This document shows, in pieces, positions 7,100 through 15,617 of a stretch of DNA of 23,495 nucleotides (positions within the stretch are counted from its first letter, which is position 1; the number at the start of each line of letters is the position of its first letter). Location of the stretch: assembly GCA_021647465.1 (NCBI GenBank), contig JAKIUQ010000024.1, positions 1 through 23,495 on the forward strand, in the 5' to 3' direction. The position numbers and the translations under genes were made by a program. The stretch is from Emcibacter sp. GTDB lineage: Bacteria; Pseudomonadota; Alphaproteobacteria; Sphingomonadales; Emcibacteraceae. Under the pieces are notes generated by a model. It made no database searches. It was not told where the DNA came from and worked only from the letters and a program-made list of their open reading frames with translations.

Positions 7100-9429
7100 G
7101 AATCAGCCTGCTTTTTTTCCCAAATGGCTCTGGCGACTTTTTCGGGGCTCATGGGCGGATTCAGAAACCGGATACCCGTCGCATTATAGACCGCGTTGGC
7201 TATGGCAGGCGCAATTACGATGGTCGGCAATTCCGCAATTCCTTTGGCCCCATAAGGCCCCTCCTCGCAATCGCTTTCGATAAAATGCATCTCAATCTCG
7301 GGCATTTCAGGGGCGGTTGGCACCTTATAATCCCTGAAACTGGGATTGAGCAAACGCCCCTCTTCAAAGATCATTTCTTCGCTCAAGGCAAAACCAAGAC
7401 CAAAAGCAAGGCCGCCTTCCATCTGGGCTTCAAGCCCCATTCGATTGATCACACGACCCACATCCTGAGCCATGGTCACTTTTTCCACCTTCACTTCACC
7501 GGTATAGGTATCCACCACAACCTCGGCAATATGCACGGCGTGGGAATAGGCGGCCGAATGATCAGAAATATGATCTTTGCCCTCAAGTTCGCTATTTGGT
7601 TCATAATAATCACTGACCATCACCACATCCGGCGTCGGTTGGAAATGCATCTGGCGCAGCATCCGGTCGAGCCTTATCACCGCCGCCCCGTCCTTATCCT
7701 GCACCACATAACCACCACGCAGATCCAATTCTTCAGCGGTGACATTGGCCTGTTTCGAGGCCGCCGCCAAAATCTGCTTTTTAGCCTTGATTGCAGCACG
7801 CTTTGCGCCATTACCGGCAATGAATGTGGTGCGGGACGCATGAACGCCCACATCCCACGGGCCAATGTCACTATCATTATTGACAAGCGTCACATGCTCT
7901 GGCGGCACGCCCAGTTCTTCCGAGACAATCTGGCTGATGACCGCATCAATGCCCTGACCAATTTCCGACGCGCCCGTAATAACCGTGACCCGCGCATAAT
8001 CATCCATTTTCAGGATCGTGCCGCAGCCGTCCGATTTGTGAATTTTTGCGCCGCCCGCATTATGGATTGAACTTGCCAGACCAATGCCGCGCTTGTAACG
8101 GCCTTCTTCCGTGCAGGCTTCGGTATATGTTTTATGCTTGTTGACATAATCCGAAGCCGCCGCTGCCGTGGTCAGACATTCCGCCAGAACGCATTCCCGA
8201 AGATAGGATTTTTGCGGCGTCACTTCGCCTGATTTTTGCGCATTTTTCAAATGAAATTCGATCGGATCCATGCCATGTTTTTCAGATAATTCTTCGGCGA
8301 ACATATCCATATGCTGCGCCGTGGCATAGGTCATCTGCACATTGCCGTAACCGCGAAAAGACCCGGCATAGGCATTATTGCTATAGACCGCCTGCGCCTT
8401 GAAATCGATCACGGGCACACGGTAATGGCCGGAAACTGTCCGCATCATAATCACCGGCACCGTTGGCCCCCATGAGGTATAGGCCCCGTTATCCATCAAG
8501 ACATCCGCCGACCTGAAGGTTAAAATACCGTCCGATGTGCAGCCGGTACGCAAATGTATTGCGGCGGGCTGGCGGGTTGGCGAATTGATAAATTCCTCTT
8601 CCCGATCGAACAAGACCTTCACCGGACGACCCGTTTTCTGGGCCAGAATCGCCGCCACCGGCTCATACGGATAAACATCCAGTTTTGCCCCGAATGATCC
8701 CCCAGTGGTTGGCTGAATGACCCGAATATCGCCGGGGTCAATGCCCAGAGCCGGCGCCAGATCCATTTTATAATTATAAGGATATTGGGTCTGGGAATAG
8801 ATGGTCAATTTGCCGTTATGATCAAAATCCGCAATGGCGCAAGAGGTGCCCATGCAGCAATGGGTGACATAATGCACATTAAAAACATGATCCAGAATGA
8901 TGTCTGATCCGGCCTCGGCTTCTGCCAGATCACCGTGCTTGAATTTAAATTTCAGGCTTTTATTGCCGGGGAAATTTTCCTGTATCTGCGGGGCATCTTT
9001 CTTCAGGCCATCTTTGGCTGAAAATACGCCGGGCAGGTCTTTATAGCTGACCTTGATTAATTTTATGGCGGCGGCGGCAATGGCTTCGCTTTCGGCGGCC
9101 ACGGCGGCCACTTCATCCCGCTCGCAAAGAACCTTTGATTTCAGCGGGGCGTTATCCTTGACAAACCCCAGTTTCAAATCCGGCGTATCCTTGGCCGTGA
9201 TTACCAGATGAACGCCCGCAAGCTTTTCGGCTTCGGAGGTATCTATGCTGATAATCTCGGCATGAGGGCGGCCGGCATGGAGTATCTTGCCGTAAAGCAT
9301 CTGCGGCAGCACCATATCATTGATATAGCGGGTCTTGCCAATGGCCTTGGCCGGCGCATCGGGTTTTTTAATCCGCTTGCCAATCAGGCTGGTTTTTTCG
9401 ATATGTTTAAAGGCGACATCCTCAGCCAT
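7096..9429 (-). CDS. Molybdenum hydroxylase large subunit (xanthine dehydrogenase family)
   Basis: This is the Mo-cofactor subunit of a xanthine dehydrogenase/CO dehydrogenase-family hydroxylase, which inserts water-derived oxygen into heterocycles, aldehydes or acyl-CoAs. It has an N-terminal a/b-hammerhead domain (KAIGKTRYINDM, RDEVAAVAAE) and then the Mo-binding domain with GGSFGAK (about 243-249), NAYAGSFRGYG (about 351-361), and near the end EGPYGAKGIAELP with the conserved glutamate base at about 732. The loop is AGSFRGYG and not the AYxCSFR of true CO dehydrogenases, so CO oxidation is unlikely. I prefer the ATG at 9429 (777 residues) to the TTG six bases upstream, because AAGGA is spaced seven bases from the ATG. 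The gene follows the FAD and 2Fe-2S genes, the classical M-S-L order. No XdhC or CoxD-like maturation gene is in the window. Confidence 0.93.
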   Translation of the reverse strand: MAEDVAFKHIEKTSLIGKRIKKPDAPAKAIGKTRYINDMVLPQMLYGKILHAGRPHAEIISIDTSEAEKLAGVHLVITAKDTPDLKLGFVKDNAPLKSKVLCERDEVAAVAAESEAIAAAAIKLIKVSYKDLPGVFSAKDGLKKDAPQIQENFPGNKSLKFKFKHGDLAEAEAGSDIILDHVFNVHYVTHCCMGTSCAIADFDHNGKLTIYSQTQYPYNYKMDLAPALGIDPGDIRVIQPTTGGSFGAKLDVYPYEPVAAILAQKTGRPVKVLFDREEEFINSPTRQPAAIHLRTGCTSDGILTFRSADVLMDNGAYTSWGPTVPVIMMRTVSGHYRVPVIDFKAQAVYSNNAYAGSFRGYGNVQMTYATAQHMDMFAEELSEKHGMDPIEFHLKNAQKSGEVTPQKSYLRECVLAECLTTAAAASDYVNKHKTYTEACTEEGRYKRGIGLASSIHNAGGAKIHKSDGCGTILKMDDYARVTVITGASEIGQGIDAVISQIVSEELGVPPEHVTLVNNDSDIGPWDVGVHASRTTFIAGNGAKRAAIKAKKQILAAASKQANVTAEELDLRGGYVVQDKDGAAVIRLDRMLRQMHFQPTPDVVMVSDYYEPNSELEGKDHISDHSAAYSHAVHIAEVVVDTYTGEVKVEKVTMAQDVGRVINRMGLEAQMEGGLAFGLGFALSEEMIFEEGRLLNPSFRDYKVPTAPEMPEIEMHFIESDCEEGPYGAKGIAELPTIVIAPAIANAVYNATGIRFLNPPMSPEKVARAIWEKKQADS

Positions 9430-9431
9430 GC

Positions 9432-9914
9432 TCAATTCCTTCTTTCATTCAGGCCAACCACGGCGGCGACCGCGTCCAGAACCTTGGTATATCCTGTACA
9501 GCGGCAGATATTGCCCTCAAGCCCCCGCTTCATCTCTTCGCGAGTTAATTCCGGATTTTGTTTTACCAGATAATTGGCCTGTATGATCATGCCCGGCATA
9601 CAAAAGCCGCATTGTACCGCCCCGTGATCCACAAAGGCCTGCTGCATGGGATGCAGGGCGTGCCCCTCTTGCATGCCTTCGATGGTCATGACCTCGCGGC
9701 CCTGAAGATCCACCGCCATCATCAGGCAGCTATTGATGGTCCTGCCGTCCACCTCGATGGTACAGGCGCCGCATTCCCCCTCGCCGCAGGCATATTTTGT
9801 GCCCTTAAGGTCAAGGCCGTCGCGCAAAAGGTTAAGCACCGTCATTTCCGCCGGAACCTCGATATTCACGGGCCTGCTGTTCAGGGTAAAATCCAGTTTA
9901 ATTTTGACAGACAT
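9432..9914 (-). CDS. Molybdenum hydroxylase 2Fe-2S subunit
   Basis: The 160-residue small subunit passes electrons from the Mo centre to the flavin. The plant-ferredoxin-like cluster ligands are Cys43, Cys48, Cys51 (CGEGECGAC) and Cys63. The second, helical cluster domain has Cys102 and Cys105 (QCGFCMPG) and Cys137 and Cys139 (ICRCTGY). All eight cysteines are present and the length is normal. The start overlaps the end of the FAD gene by 17 bp, with AGGAG about ten bases upstream of the ATG. The stop lies three bases before the preferred ATG of the large subunit. The three genes form one enzyme. Confidence 0.96.
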   Translation of the reverse strand: MSVKIKLDFTLNSRPVNIEVPAEMTVLNLLRDGLDLKGTKYACGEGECGACTIEVDGRTINSCLMMAVDLQGREVMTIEGMQEGHALHPMQQAFVDHGAVQCGFCMPGMIIQANYLVKQNPELTREEMKRGLEGNICRCTGYTKVLDAVAAVVGLNERRN

Positions 9915-10764
9915 TATTCAAAAGCTCCTCTGTAAATACGCCGATCAGGTGGGTCCGGTACCATTTTGTCGCCCGAATATCATCAATGGGCGAAACATCC
10001 TGCCGGGCGGCAAGGGCCGCCGCCTGAATCACGTCCTGATTTAACGTTTTTCCCTCCAATGCAGCCTCTGTCAATTTACCGCGCAGAGCTGTTGGCCCCA
10101 CGGCGCCAAAAGCCACGCGGACATTCTTTAATGTTCCGTCTGAAAAATCACCGCCAATACCTATGGAAACCGTTGAAATTTCAAGCGCCGGGCGCGGGCC
10201 GGATTTACGGAAAAATCCGATGGAATTTTCCGGCGGCACATCAAAGATCACGGCGGTCAAAAGCTCGTCATCCCGGGCCACACTCCTGCCGGGGCCGGTG
10301 AAAAATTCATCCAAAGGCACGCTTCGTGTTTCTATCCTGTCGTCCTGCCATCTGGCCAGTTCCACAGCGGCCCCCAGCACCAGAAACGGGATAATCATAT
10401 CTCCGGCAGGCGAGGCGTTACAAATATTGCCGCCGATGGTCGCCGCATTGCGAATCTGCTCGCTGGCAAAATGATTGGCGGCCTGACATAAAATACCCCC
10501 ATGTTTTTTCAGCATGGGGTTTCCGCGAATTTCCGAGACGGTCACCAGACTGCCGATCCTGATTTTGCCGTCTTTTTTCGTAACGGCATTCAGGCCTTCA
10601 ATATGCTGAATATTCATCAATGTGGCTTTATATACTCGCTTGCCCCCGGTGATTTGCGGCGTAAGGTCCGTCGCCCCTGCGACAATAGTCACCGGCCCGC
10701 CTGCCAAGGCTTCCAGCGCATCATCAAGCTGATTTGGGGCAATATATCTCTCAATTTCTGACAT
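9898..10764 (-). CDS. Molybdenum hydroxylase FAD-binding subunit
   Basis: This is the medium subunit of the xanthine dehydrogenase-family enzyme (288 residues). It carries the FAD-binding domain of the CO-dehydrogenase medium-subunit type, with VAGATDLTP near the N-terminus (most homologues have AGGTDL) and IRNAATIGGNICNASPAGD around residues 104-122, both of which contact FAD in known structures. A C-terminal domain follows from about residue 180. Two ATGs stand in tandem at 10767 and 10764. AAGGA is three bases from the first and six from the second, so I prefer 10764. The gene follows the mutase by 14 bp from this start. The electron acceptor is not evident; it could be NAD or a quinone/cytochrome partner. 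Confidence 0.93.
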   Translation of the reverse strand: MSEIERYIAPNQLDDALEALAGGPVTIVAGATDLTPQITGGKRVYKATLMNIQHIEGLNAVTKKDGKIRIGSLVTVSEIRGNPMLKKHGGILCQAANHFASEQIRNAATIGGNICNASPAGDMIIPFLVLGAAVELARWQDDRIETRSVPLDEFFTGPGRSVARDDELLTAVIFDVPPENSIGFFRKSGPRPALEISTVSIGIGGDFSDGTLKNVRVAFGAVGPTALRGKLTEAALEGKTLNQDVIQAAALAARQDVSPIDDIRATKWYRTHLIGVFTEELLNNVCQN

Positions 10765-10778
10765 CATTTGTCCTTGTC

Positions 10779-12386
10779 TTAGAACTTAATCGGTTCTTGG
10801 TAATAGCCATAAACCTCAACCAGTTTACTGGTAATTTCGCCGACAGTGGCATAGGCCTTCACCGCGGCCACAATGGCGGGCATGACGTTATGTCCGGCTT
10901 CGGCGTCTGCCTTGACCTGATCAAGGGTGCGATCAACTTCTGCTTGATCGCGCTCGGCTTTTACCTTGTTCAGATTCTCAATCTGCTGATCCGCATCACG
11001 GTTGTCATAGGGGTGAAATTCCACCTCTTTTTCTTCTTCATCTGTTTTATAGCAATTAACCCCCACTTTGGGGAAAGCGCCGGACTGAAGATCCTTTTGC
11101 ATGCCGTAAGCCTGCGCGGAGACTTTGGCCTGAATGGTGCCTTCAGAGACCATTTTGATAATGCCGCCTTCGGCTTCGACTTCGGCCATGGTCTCTTCCA
11201 TTTTCTGGCGCATCTTGTTGGTCATGGTTTCCACATAATAGGACCCCGCCAGAGGGTCAACCGTCTCACATAGGCCCATTTCCTCAATCAGCATCTGCAT
11301 GGTGCGCAGGGAAATACGCTGGGCATATTCGGACGGAATGGTATAGGCCTCATCAAAGCAGCAAAGCGCCATGGTTTGCGCGCCGGACAGGGCGCTGATC
11401 AAGGCATAATAGGCCCCGCGCACAATATTATTTTCCGGCTGTTCAATGGTCAGCCCGCCGCCGCCGCCCGCCGCAATCATGCGCATCCACATGGATTTCG
11501 GGTCTTTTGCGCCATAGTCTTCCTTAATTATTTTGGCCCATAACCCGCGCCCTGCGCGAAATTTGGCCACTTGCTCAAACAGATTACCAAAAATATTAAA
11601 ATTATAAGATAATCTTCCGGCAAATTCATCAATATGGAGGCCGCGTTTTAACATATCATCGGCATAAGCCTTGGCGATGCAAAAAGCATAGGCCATTTCC
11701 TGTTCCGGTGTGGCGCCGCTTTCCCGAATATGGTAGCCGCAAACGCTGACCGGGCTGTATTTTGGCGCATGTTTGGCGCAATATTCAATGGTATCCCCCA
11801 CCAGTTTGATGGAGGGTTCCACCGGGAAAATCCATGTGCCGCGTCCGATGAATTCCTTTAAAATATCATTCTGGGCCGTACCGCGCAATTTGGCCACGTC
11901 ATAACCGCGTTTTTCCGCCATGGCCAGATACATGGCAATCAATATGGCCGCAGAGCCATTGATGGTCAGCGACACGGTGATTTTCTCCAGATCAATACCG
12001 TCAAAGGCAATCTCGAAATCACGCAATGTATCCACCGCCATACCGACCCGGCCCACTTCGCCTTCTGCCAGCGGATCGTCCGTATCAAGACCGGTCTGGG
12101 TGGGCAGGTCAAAGGCCACATTAAGGCCCGTCTGGCCATTTTCGATCAGATAATGAAACCGCTCATTGGTGTCTTTCGCATTGGCAAAACCGGTATATTG
12201 GCGCATGGTCCAGGGCCGCTTGCGGTACATTTCCCGGTGAATGCCGCGCGTAAAAGGATATTCGCCGGGCAAGCCCACCATATTCACACCGCCGGAGGCT
12301 TCCACATCGGCTTCGGTATAAAGCTCTTTTACCTCGATACCGGATTCATTTCTAATTTCTTTGGGTTTAATTTCTTTTGGGGACAT
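10779..12386 (-). CDS. Acyl-CoA mutase, catalytic subunit (methylmalonyl-CoA mutase type, split)
   Basis: The 535-residue protein is the TIM-barrel subunit of an adenosylcobalamin-dependent acyl-CoA mutase that lacks the B12 domain; that domain is encoded by the gene just upstream. Recognisable segments are PWTMRQYTGFANAKDTNER, GQTGLNVAFDLPTQTGLD, QNDILKEFIGRGTWIFPVEP, SVCGYHIRESGAT and GGGGGLTIEQPENN. By aligning motifs to the Propionibacterium enzyme, Tyr64, Arg182 and His219 occupy the positions of Tyr89, Arg207 and His244. Tyr89 and Arg207 bind the free carboxylate of methylmalonyl/succinyl-CoA. Isobutyryl-CoA mutases (Phe/Gln) and 2-hydroxyisobutyryl-CoA mutase (Ile) differ there. The substrate should therefore be a dicarboxylic acyl-CoA such as methylmalonyl-, ethylmalonyl- or another branched malonyl/succinyl-CoA. 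No MeaB/ArgK chaperone gene is in the window. Confidence 0.92.
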   Translation of the reverse strand: MSPKEIKPKEIRNESGIEVKELYTEADVEASGGVNMVGLPGEYPFTRGIHREMYRKRPWTMRQYTGFANAKDTNERFHYLIENGQTGLNVAFDLPTQTGLDTDDPLAEGEVGRVGMAVDTLRDFEIAFDGIDLEKITVSLTINGSAAILIAMYLAMAEKRGYDVAKLRGTAQNDILKEFIGRGTWIFPVEPSIKLVGDTIEYCAKHAPKYSPVSVCGYHIRESGATPEQEMAYAFCIAKAYADDMLKRGLHIDEFAGRLSYNFNIFGNLFEQVAKFRAGRGLWAKIIKEDYGAKDPKSMWMRMIAAGGGGGLTIEQPENNIVRGAYYALISALSGAQTMALCCFDEAYTIPSEYAQRISLRTMQMLIEEMGLCETVDPLAGSYYVETMTNKMRQKMEETMAEVEAEGGIIKMVSEGTIQAKVSAQAYGMQKDLQSGAFPKVGVNCYKTDEEEKEVEFHPYDNRDADQQIENLNKVKAERDQAEVDRTLDQVKADAEAGHNVMPAIVAAVKAYATVGEITSKLVEVYGYYQEPIKF

Positions 12387-12397
12387 ATTCTTGCTCT

Positions 12398-12802
12398 CTA
12401 GGCCAATTGCCGATAACGGCTTTTTATATAATCGATGATATCGTCAAAATGACTGCCGGTGGGAAAAATGGCATCCAGACCCATATCTTTTAACGTCTCA
12501 TGATCCTTTGACGGCACATTTCCGCCAATGATCCATAATTTATCTTCCAGATTATATTCTTTCAGCAAGGGCTTTAAACTTTTGCAAAAAGGAATATGTG
12601 ATCCGGCCATGCTCGACAGGCCAATCACATCGACATTTTCTTTTGCCGCCGCCTCGACAATCTGGCGCGGGGTTTTGCGAAGTCCGGTATAGATCACCTC
12701 GAAACCCGCATCCATCATGGCCCGGACGACCACCTTGGCCCCGTGATCATGACCATCAAGGCCGGGCTTTCCCATCAGGACGCGTATTTTATTCTCATTC
12801 AT
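12398..12802 (-). CDS. B12-binding subunit of the acyl-CoA mutase
   Basis: The 134-residue protein is the Rossmann-like cobalamin-binding domain as a separate polypeptide. The DxHxxG signature is D16-G-H18-D-H-G21, where His18 would be the lower axial ligand of cobalt. It is followed by the IGLSSMAG loop (about 60-67) and IIGGNVP (about 91-97), which surround the nucleotide tail. Size and order match the small subunits of split mutases (archaeal-type methylmalonyl-CoA mutase, IcmB, HcmB). It precedes the catalytic subunit by 11 bp and shares one base with the stop of the acyl-CoA dehydrogenase gene (TAATG). Confidence 0.95.
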   Translation of the reverse strand: MNENKIRVLMGKPGLDGHDHGAKVVVRAMMDAGFEVIYTGLRKTPRQIVEAAAKENVDVIGLSSMAGSHIPFCKSLKPLLKEYNLEDKLWIIGGNVPSKDHETLKDMGLDAIFPTGSHFDDIIDYIKSRYRQLA

Positions 12803-13932
12803 TAACTTAATCCTTTAGCGATCGTAAGTTTCAATATCTCGCTGGTGCCGCCGCCAATTAAGGTAAAGCGCACATCGCGCAGGAATCTTTGCACGGGATA
12901 TTCCATGGCAAAACCATAAGAGGCCAATACTCTGGCCGCCTTGTCACAAATCCCCGCCGCCGCTTCGGTGGCAAAGAGTTTCGCCATGGCCGCCTGCTGC
13001 ATATGCGGTTTATCCGTCATTTTCAGCCAGGCCGCATAATGAACAATATGGGTCGCGGCCTCAAGATCGGTCGCCATATCCGCCAGCATCAACTGGATCG
13101 CCTGAAAGCGGTTAATCGGTTTGCCGAATTGTTTGCGTTCCGCCGCATATTTTACGGCCTCGTCAAGAGCAGCCTGCGCCACCCCAAGGCCCATGGCCCC
13201 CGTGATGATGCGAATTTCAGCCAGCACGGCTTTAAGATGGTCGGCGCCGTCGCCATATTCCTTGCTCAACCGGTGGCTATCGGGAATGAAACAATCCGAG
13301 AAAGCAACCTCGGACGTTGGCAAGGCCCTGACGCCCATTTTTTCAATGGACCGGCCCACATGAAGCCCCTTGAAATCTTTTTCCACCAGAAATATCGTCA
13401 GCTCATTATCCGGCCCGGCCTTGGCAAAAACCGTAAAAAAATCAGCCATGGGCGCGGCCGTCACCCACATTTTCTGACCATTCATCACATAACCGCCATC
13501 GACTTTTTTGGCATGGGTGGTGATGCTTTTCAAATCACTGCCCGCATTGGGTTCTGTCATGCAGATCGAGCCAATCTTCTCGCCTTTCAGGGCTGGTTTG
13601 AACAGGCGTTCCCTGATGTCGTCATTGCCAAGAAGATGCAGAAAATTGGTGCCCATCAAGGACTGCATGGCCACGCAGCCTGCCAAAGACATTGACCCGC
13701 GCGAGATTTCCCGCAGGGCCAGACACAGGGCCAGAATATCCATACCACTGCCGCCGGCTTCCTCGGGGTAGCGCATGCCAAAGAAACCCAGATCGCCCAA
13801 TTCCCGAAATAATTCATAGGGGTATTCATGGGCCTCATCTATGGCCTCGGCATTGGGGATTATGCGCTCATCGCAAAAACGAGTGAAGACATCCTTGATC
13901 ATCTGGTGGTCTGGTGACAGGGTAAAATCCAT
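12802..13932 (-). CDS. Acyl-CoA dehydrogenase
   Basis: The 376-residue flavoprotein has the full acyl-CoA dehydrogenase fold: N-terminal helices (1-120), the beta domain with CMTEPNAGSDLKSI (124-137) and MWVTAAPMADFF (155-166), and the C-terminal helical domain with YAAERKQFGKPI (262-273) and IGGGTSEIL (359-367). In medium-chain enzymes the catalytic glutamate lies in YEGT; here that position is Gly361. The alternative position used by isovaleryl-CoA dehydrogenase, just before a conserved Arg (here Arg241), is Ile240, with Glu239 one residue off. The catalytic base is thus uncertain. It would oxidise a CoA intermediate, passing electrons to ETF, which is not encoded here. The start has GGAG upstream inside the end of hyuB. 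Confidence 0.93.
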   Translation of the reverse strand: MDFTLSPDHQMIKDVFTRFCDERIIPNAEAIDEAHEYPYELFRELGDLGFFGMRYPEEAGGSGMDILALCLALREISRGSMSLAGCVAMQSLMGTNFLHLLGNDDIRERLFKPALKGEKIGSICMTEPNAGSDLKSITTHAKKVDGGYVMNGQKMWVTAAPMADFFTVFAKAGPDNELTIFLVEKDFKGLHVGRSIEKMGVRALPTSEVAFSDCFIPDSHRLSKEYGDGADHLKAVLAEIRIITGAMGLGVAQAALDEAVKYAAERKQFGKPINRFQAIQLMLADMATDLEAATHIVHYAAWLKMTDKPHMQQAAMAKLFATEAAAGICDKAARVLASYGFAMEYPVQRFLRDVRFTLIGGGTSEILKLTIAKGLS

Positions 13933-13937
13933 AGGGC

Positions 13938-15617
13938 CTACTCCGCTGTATAACCGTAAAGCTCAGCAGCTTTTTCTGCCGAGATAATCTCATCCCTGAT
14001 TTCCCGGGCGAGTGTTGCCCGGTCTCTTTTATCAGGCCTGCCATATCCGCCGCCGCCGCCCGCTGTTTGAAAATAGATGGTATCCTTTGGCACATCCGTG
14101 ATCAGGTCTTTATTATTCGGGATAACTTCTGTGCCGTCCGGATAGGTCATTTTAATCAGGTTTAAATTACCGCCGCCGCCGCCAAACAGGCCAAAGGATG
14201 GTTCAAAATCGCCGTCACCAAAAGTCACAATCTGGGTATTGTCCGAACCAATTTTATAGATGGTTTCCGTCCCGAGGCCGCCGCGCCATCTTCCGGGCCC
14301 GGCGCTGTCCATATCATATTCATGCTTGATCAATATGTGGGGTGTCTGCTGTTCAAACATCTCGTAATCCTGATCCAGCACACCGCCGGAGGCGTCAATC
14401 ATCCCAATATGATCATAACCGTCCGTACCATTCATGGCGCCCGACCCCCCCTTCATACCCATGAAGAAAATATCCACATAGGTGTCTTCTTTTTCCGCGT
14501 CCTTCCCCGTTGACAGGGAACAGAGCAGATTATTCCATCCTGCGGTCACATTGTCGGGCATGACCGGGGCCAGGGCCCGAATGATCGCATCCGCGTTGGG
14601 CGGGCAGAGATGATTGCCAAATGTGGTGGCTTTGGGATAGGAGGCATTCAGGATTTTACCCTCGGGAATTAAGATCTCAATGGGTTCGATCATGCCCTGA
14701 TTATGGGGAATGTCCGGATTAACCATCTGCAGGAATGTGAGGATCGTTGCCGAGGCGCTGGAGGTATAGGTGCCGTTGACAAAGCCGTCCGTCTGGGCGT
14801 CCGTATCTTCATAATCAAAGATGATATTTTCATCTTTAACGGTAATTTTAACCCTTATGGTAAATTCACTTCCTTCATGACGGCCATCATAAAAAACTTT
14901 TCCTTCGCCGGTATAGCTGCCGTTGGGGATTTTACGGATTTCCGCTTCCATCATTTTGCGCGTGGCCTTAAACAGGGCCTGCTTATGACCCAGATAGCTC
15001 TCAAGGCCATATTTGGCTATCAGGTCAAGCATCCGGCGCTCGCCAATGACACAGGCGCCCATCTGGGCCTTCATATCATGCTGCACGATGTCGAAACGGA
15101 TATTGGCAAAGATCAGATTCCAGATGTCTTTACGTAACTTTCCGCCCTCGACCACTTTGATCGGCGGAATGCGCAGGGCTTCCTGCCAGACCTCTGTGGC
15201 ATTTGGGTTATAACCACCCGCCACATTGCCACCAATATCGGCCTGATGGCCCTTGACCGCCGACCATGCCACAAGCGTGCCTTCAAAGAAGATCGGCTTA
15301 TAAACCGCCACATCGTTATTTTGATTTCCCATGGAGAAAACATCATTATGGAAGAAAACATCCCCCTCGTTGATATTGCCCTCATAATAGCCAATGATAT
15401 ATTTACAAACAGGCGCCAGTGAAAAAGCCAGAATGGGCAGATTTTCCATCTGCTCGAGCATATTGCCCTCGGCATCATAAAGGCCGGTAACAAAATCCTT
15501 GGCCTCACACAGGATTGGTGACCGTGTGGATTGCTGAACAGATATGCTCATTTCATCGGCAATGGATTTGAACGCCCGCGCGTAAACGGACAATAAAATT
15601 GGATCTATATCACTCAT
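13938..15617 (-). CDS. hyuB: HyuB-type subunit, hydantoinase B/oxoprolinase family
   Basis: The 559-residue protein is the B subunit of the ATP-dependent hydantoinase/oxoprolinase family, which also includes caprolactamase and subunits of acetone and acetophenone carboxylases. Typical segments are EMSISVQQSTRSPILCEAKD (22-41), GDVFFHNDVFSMGNQNNDV, WSAVKGHQADIGG, the motif SAGPGRWRGGLG, and a glycine-rich tail FQTAGGGGGYGRP. Length fits hydantoinase B (about 500-600) and is much shorter than the acetone carboxylase equivalent (about 775). Its ATG overlaps the hyuA stop by 4 bp, so the two subunits are coupled. No gamma subunit of the acetone carboxylase type is nearby. Together this favours an amide- or lactam-opening role, but carboxylation is not excluded. 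Confidence 0.92.
   Translation of the reverse strand: MSDIDPILLSVYARAFKSIADEMSISVQQSTRSPILCEAKDFVTGLYDAEGNMLEQMENLPILAFSLAPVCKYIIGYYEGNINEGDVFFHNDVFSMGNQNNDVAVYKPIFFEGTLVAWSAVKGHQADIGGNVAGGYNPNATEVWQEALRIPPIKVVEGGKLRKDIWNLIFANIRFDIVQHDMKAQMGACVIGERRMLDLIAKYGLESYLGHKQALFKATRKMMEAEIRKIPNGSYTGEGKVFYDGRHEGSEFTIRVKITVKDENIIFDYEDTDAQTDGFVNGTYTSSASATILTFLQMVNPDIPHNQGMIEPIEILIPEGKILNASYPKATTFGNHLCPPNADAIIRALAPVMPDNVTAGWNNLLCSLSTGKDAEKEDTYVDIFFMGMKGGSGAMNGTDGYDHIGMIDASGGVLDQDYEMFEQQTPHILIKHEYDMDSAGPGRWRGGLGTETIYKIGSDNTQIVTFGDGDFEPSFGLFGGGGGNLNLIKMTYPDGTEVIPNNKDLITDVPKDTIYFQTAGGGGGYGRPDKRDRATLAREIRDEIISAEKAAELYGYTAE

Noticed and set aside
7285..8070. Long plus-strand frame inside the Mo-hydroxylase large subunit gene
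   Set aside because: It is an antisense frame in a GC-rich gene; its translation is rich in His, Arg and Ile without motifs, while the minus strand gives a full family match.
9433..9435. TTG start for the Mo-hydroxylase large subunit
   Set aside because: The AAGGA site is only one base from this TTG but seven from the ATG at 9429, which fits much better.
7096..10764. Identification of the Mo enzyme as an aerobic CO dehydrogenase (coxMSL)
   Set aside because: Gene order matches, but the large subunit has AGSFRGYG in place of the AYxCSFR loop of form I CO dehydrogenases.
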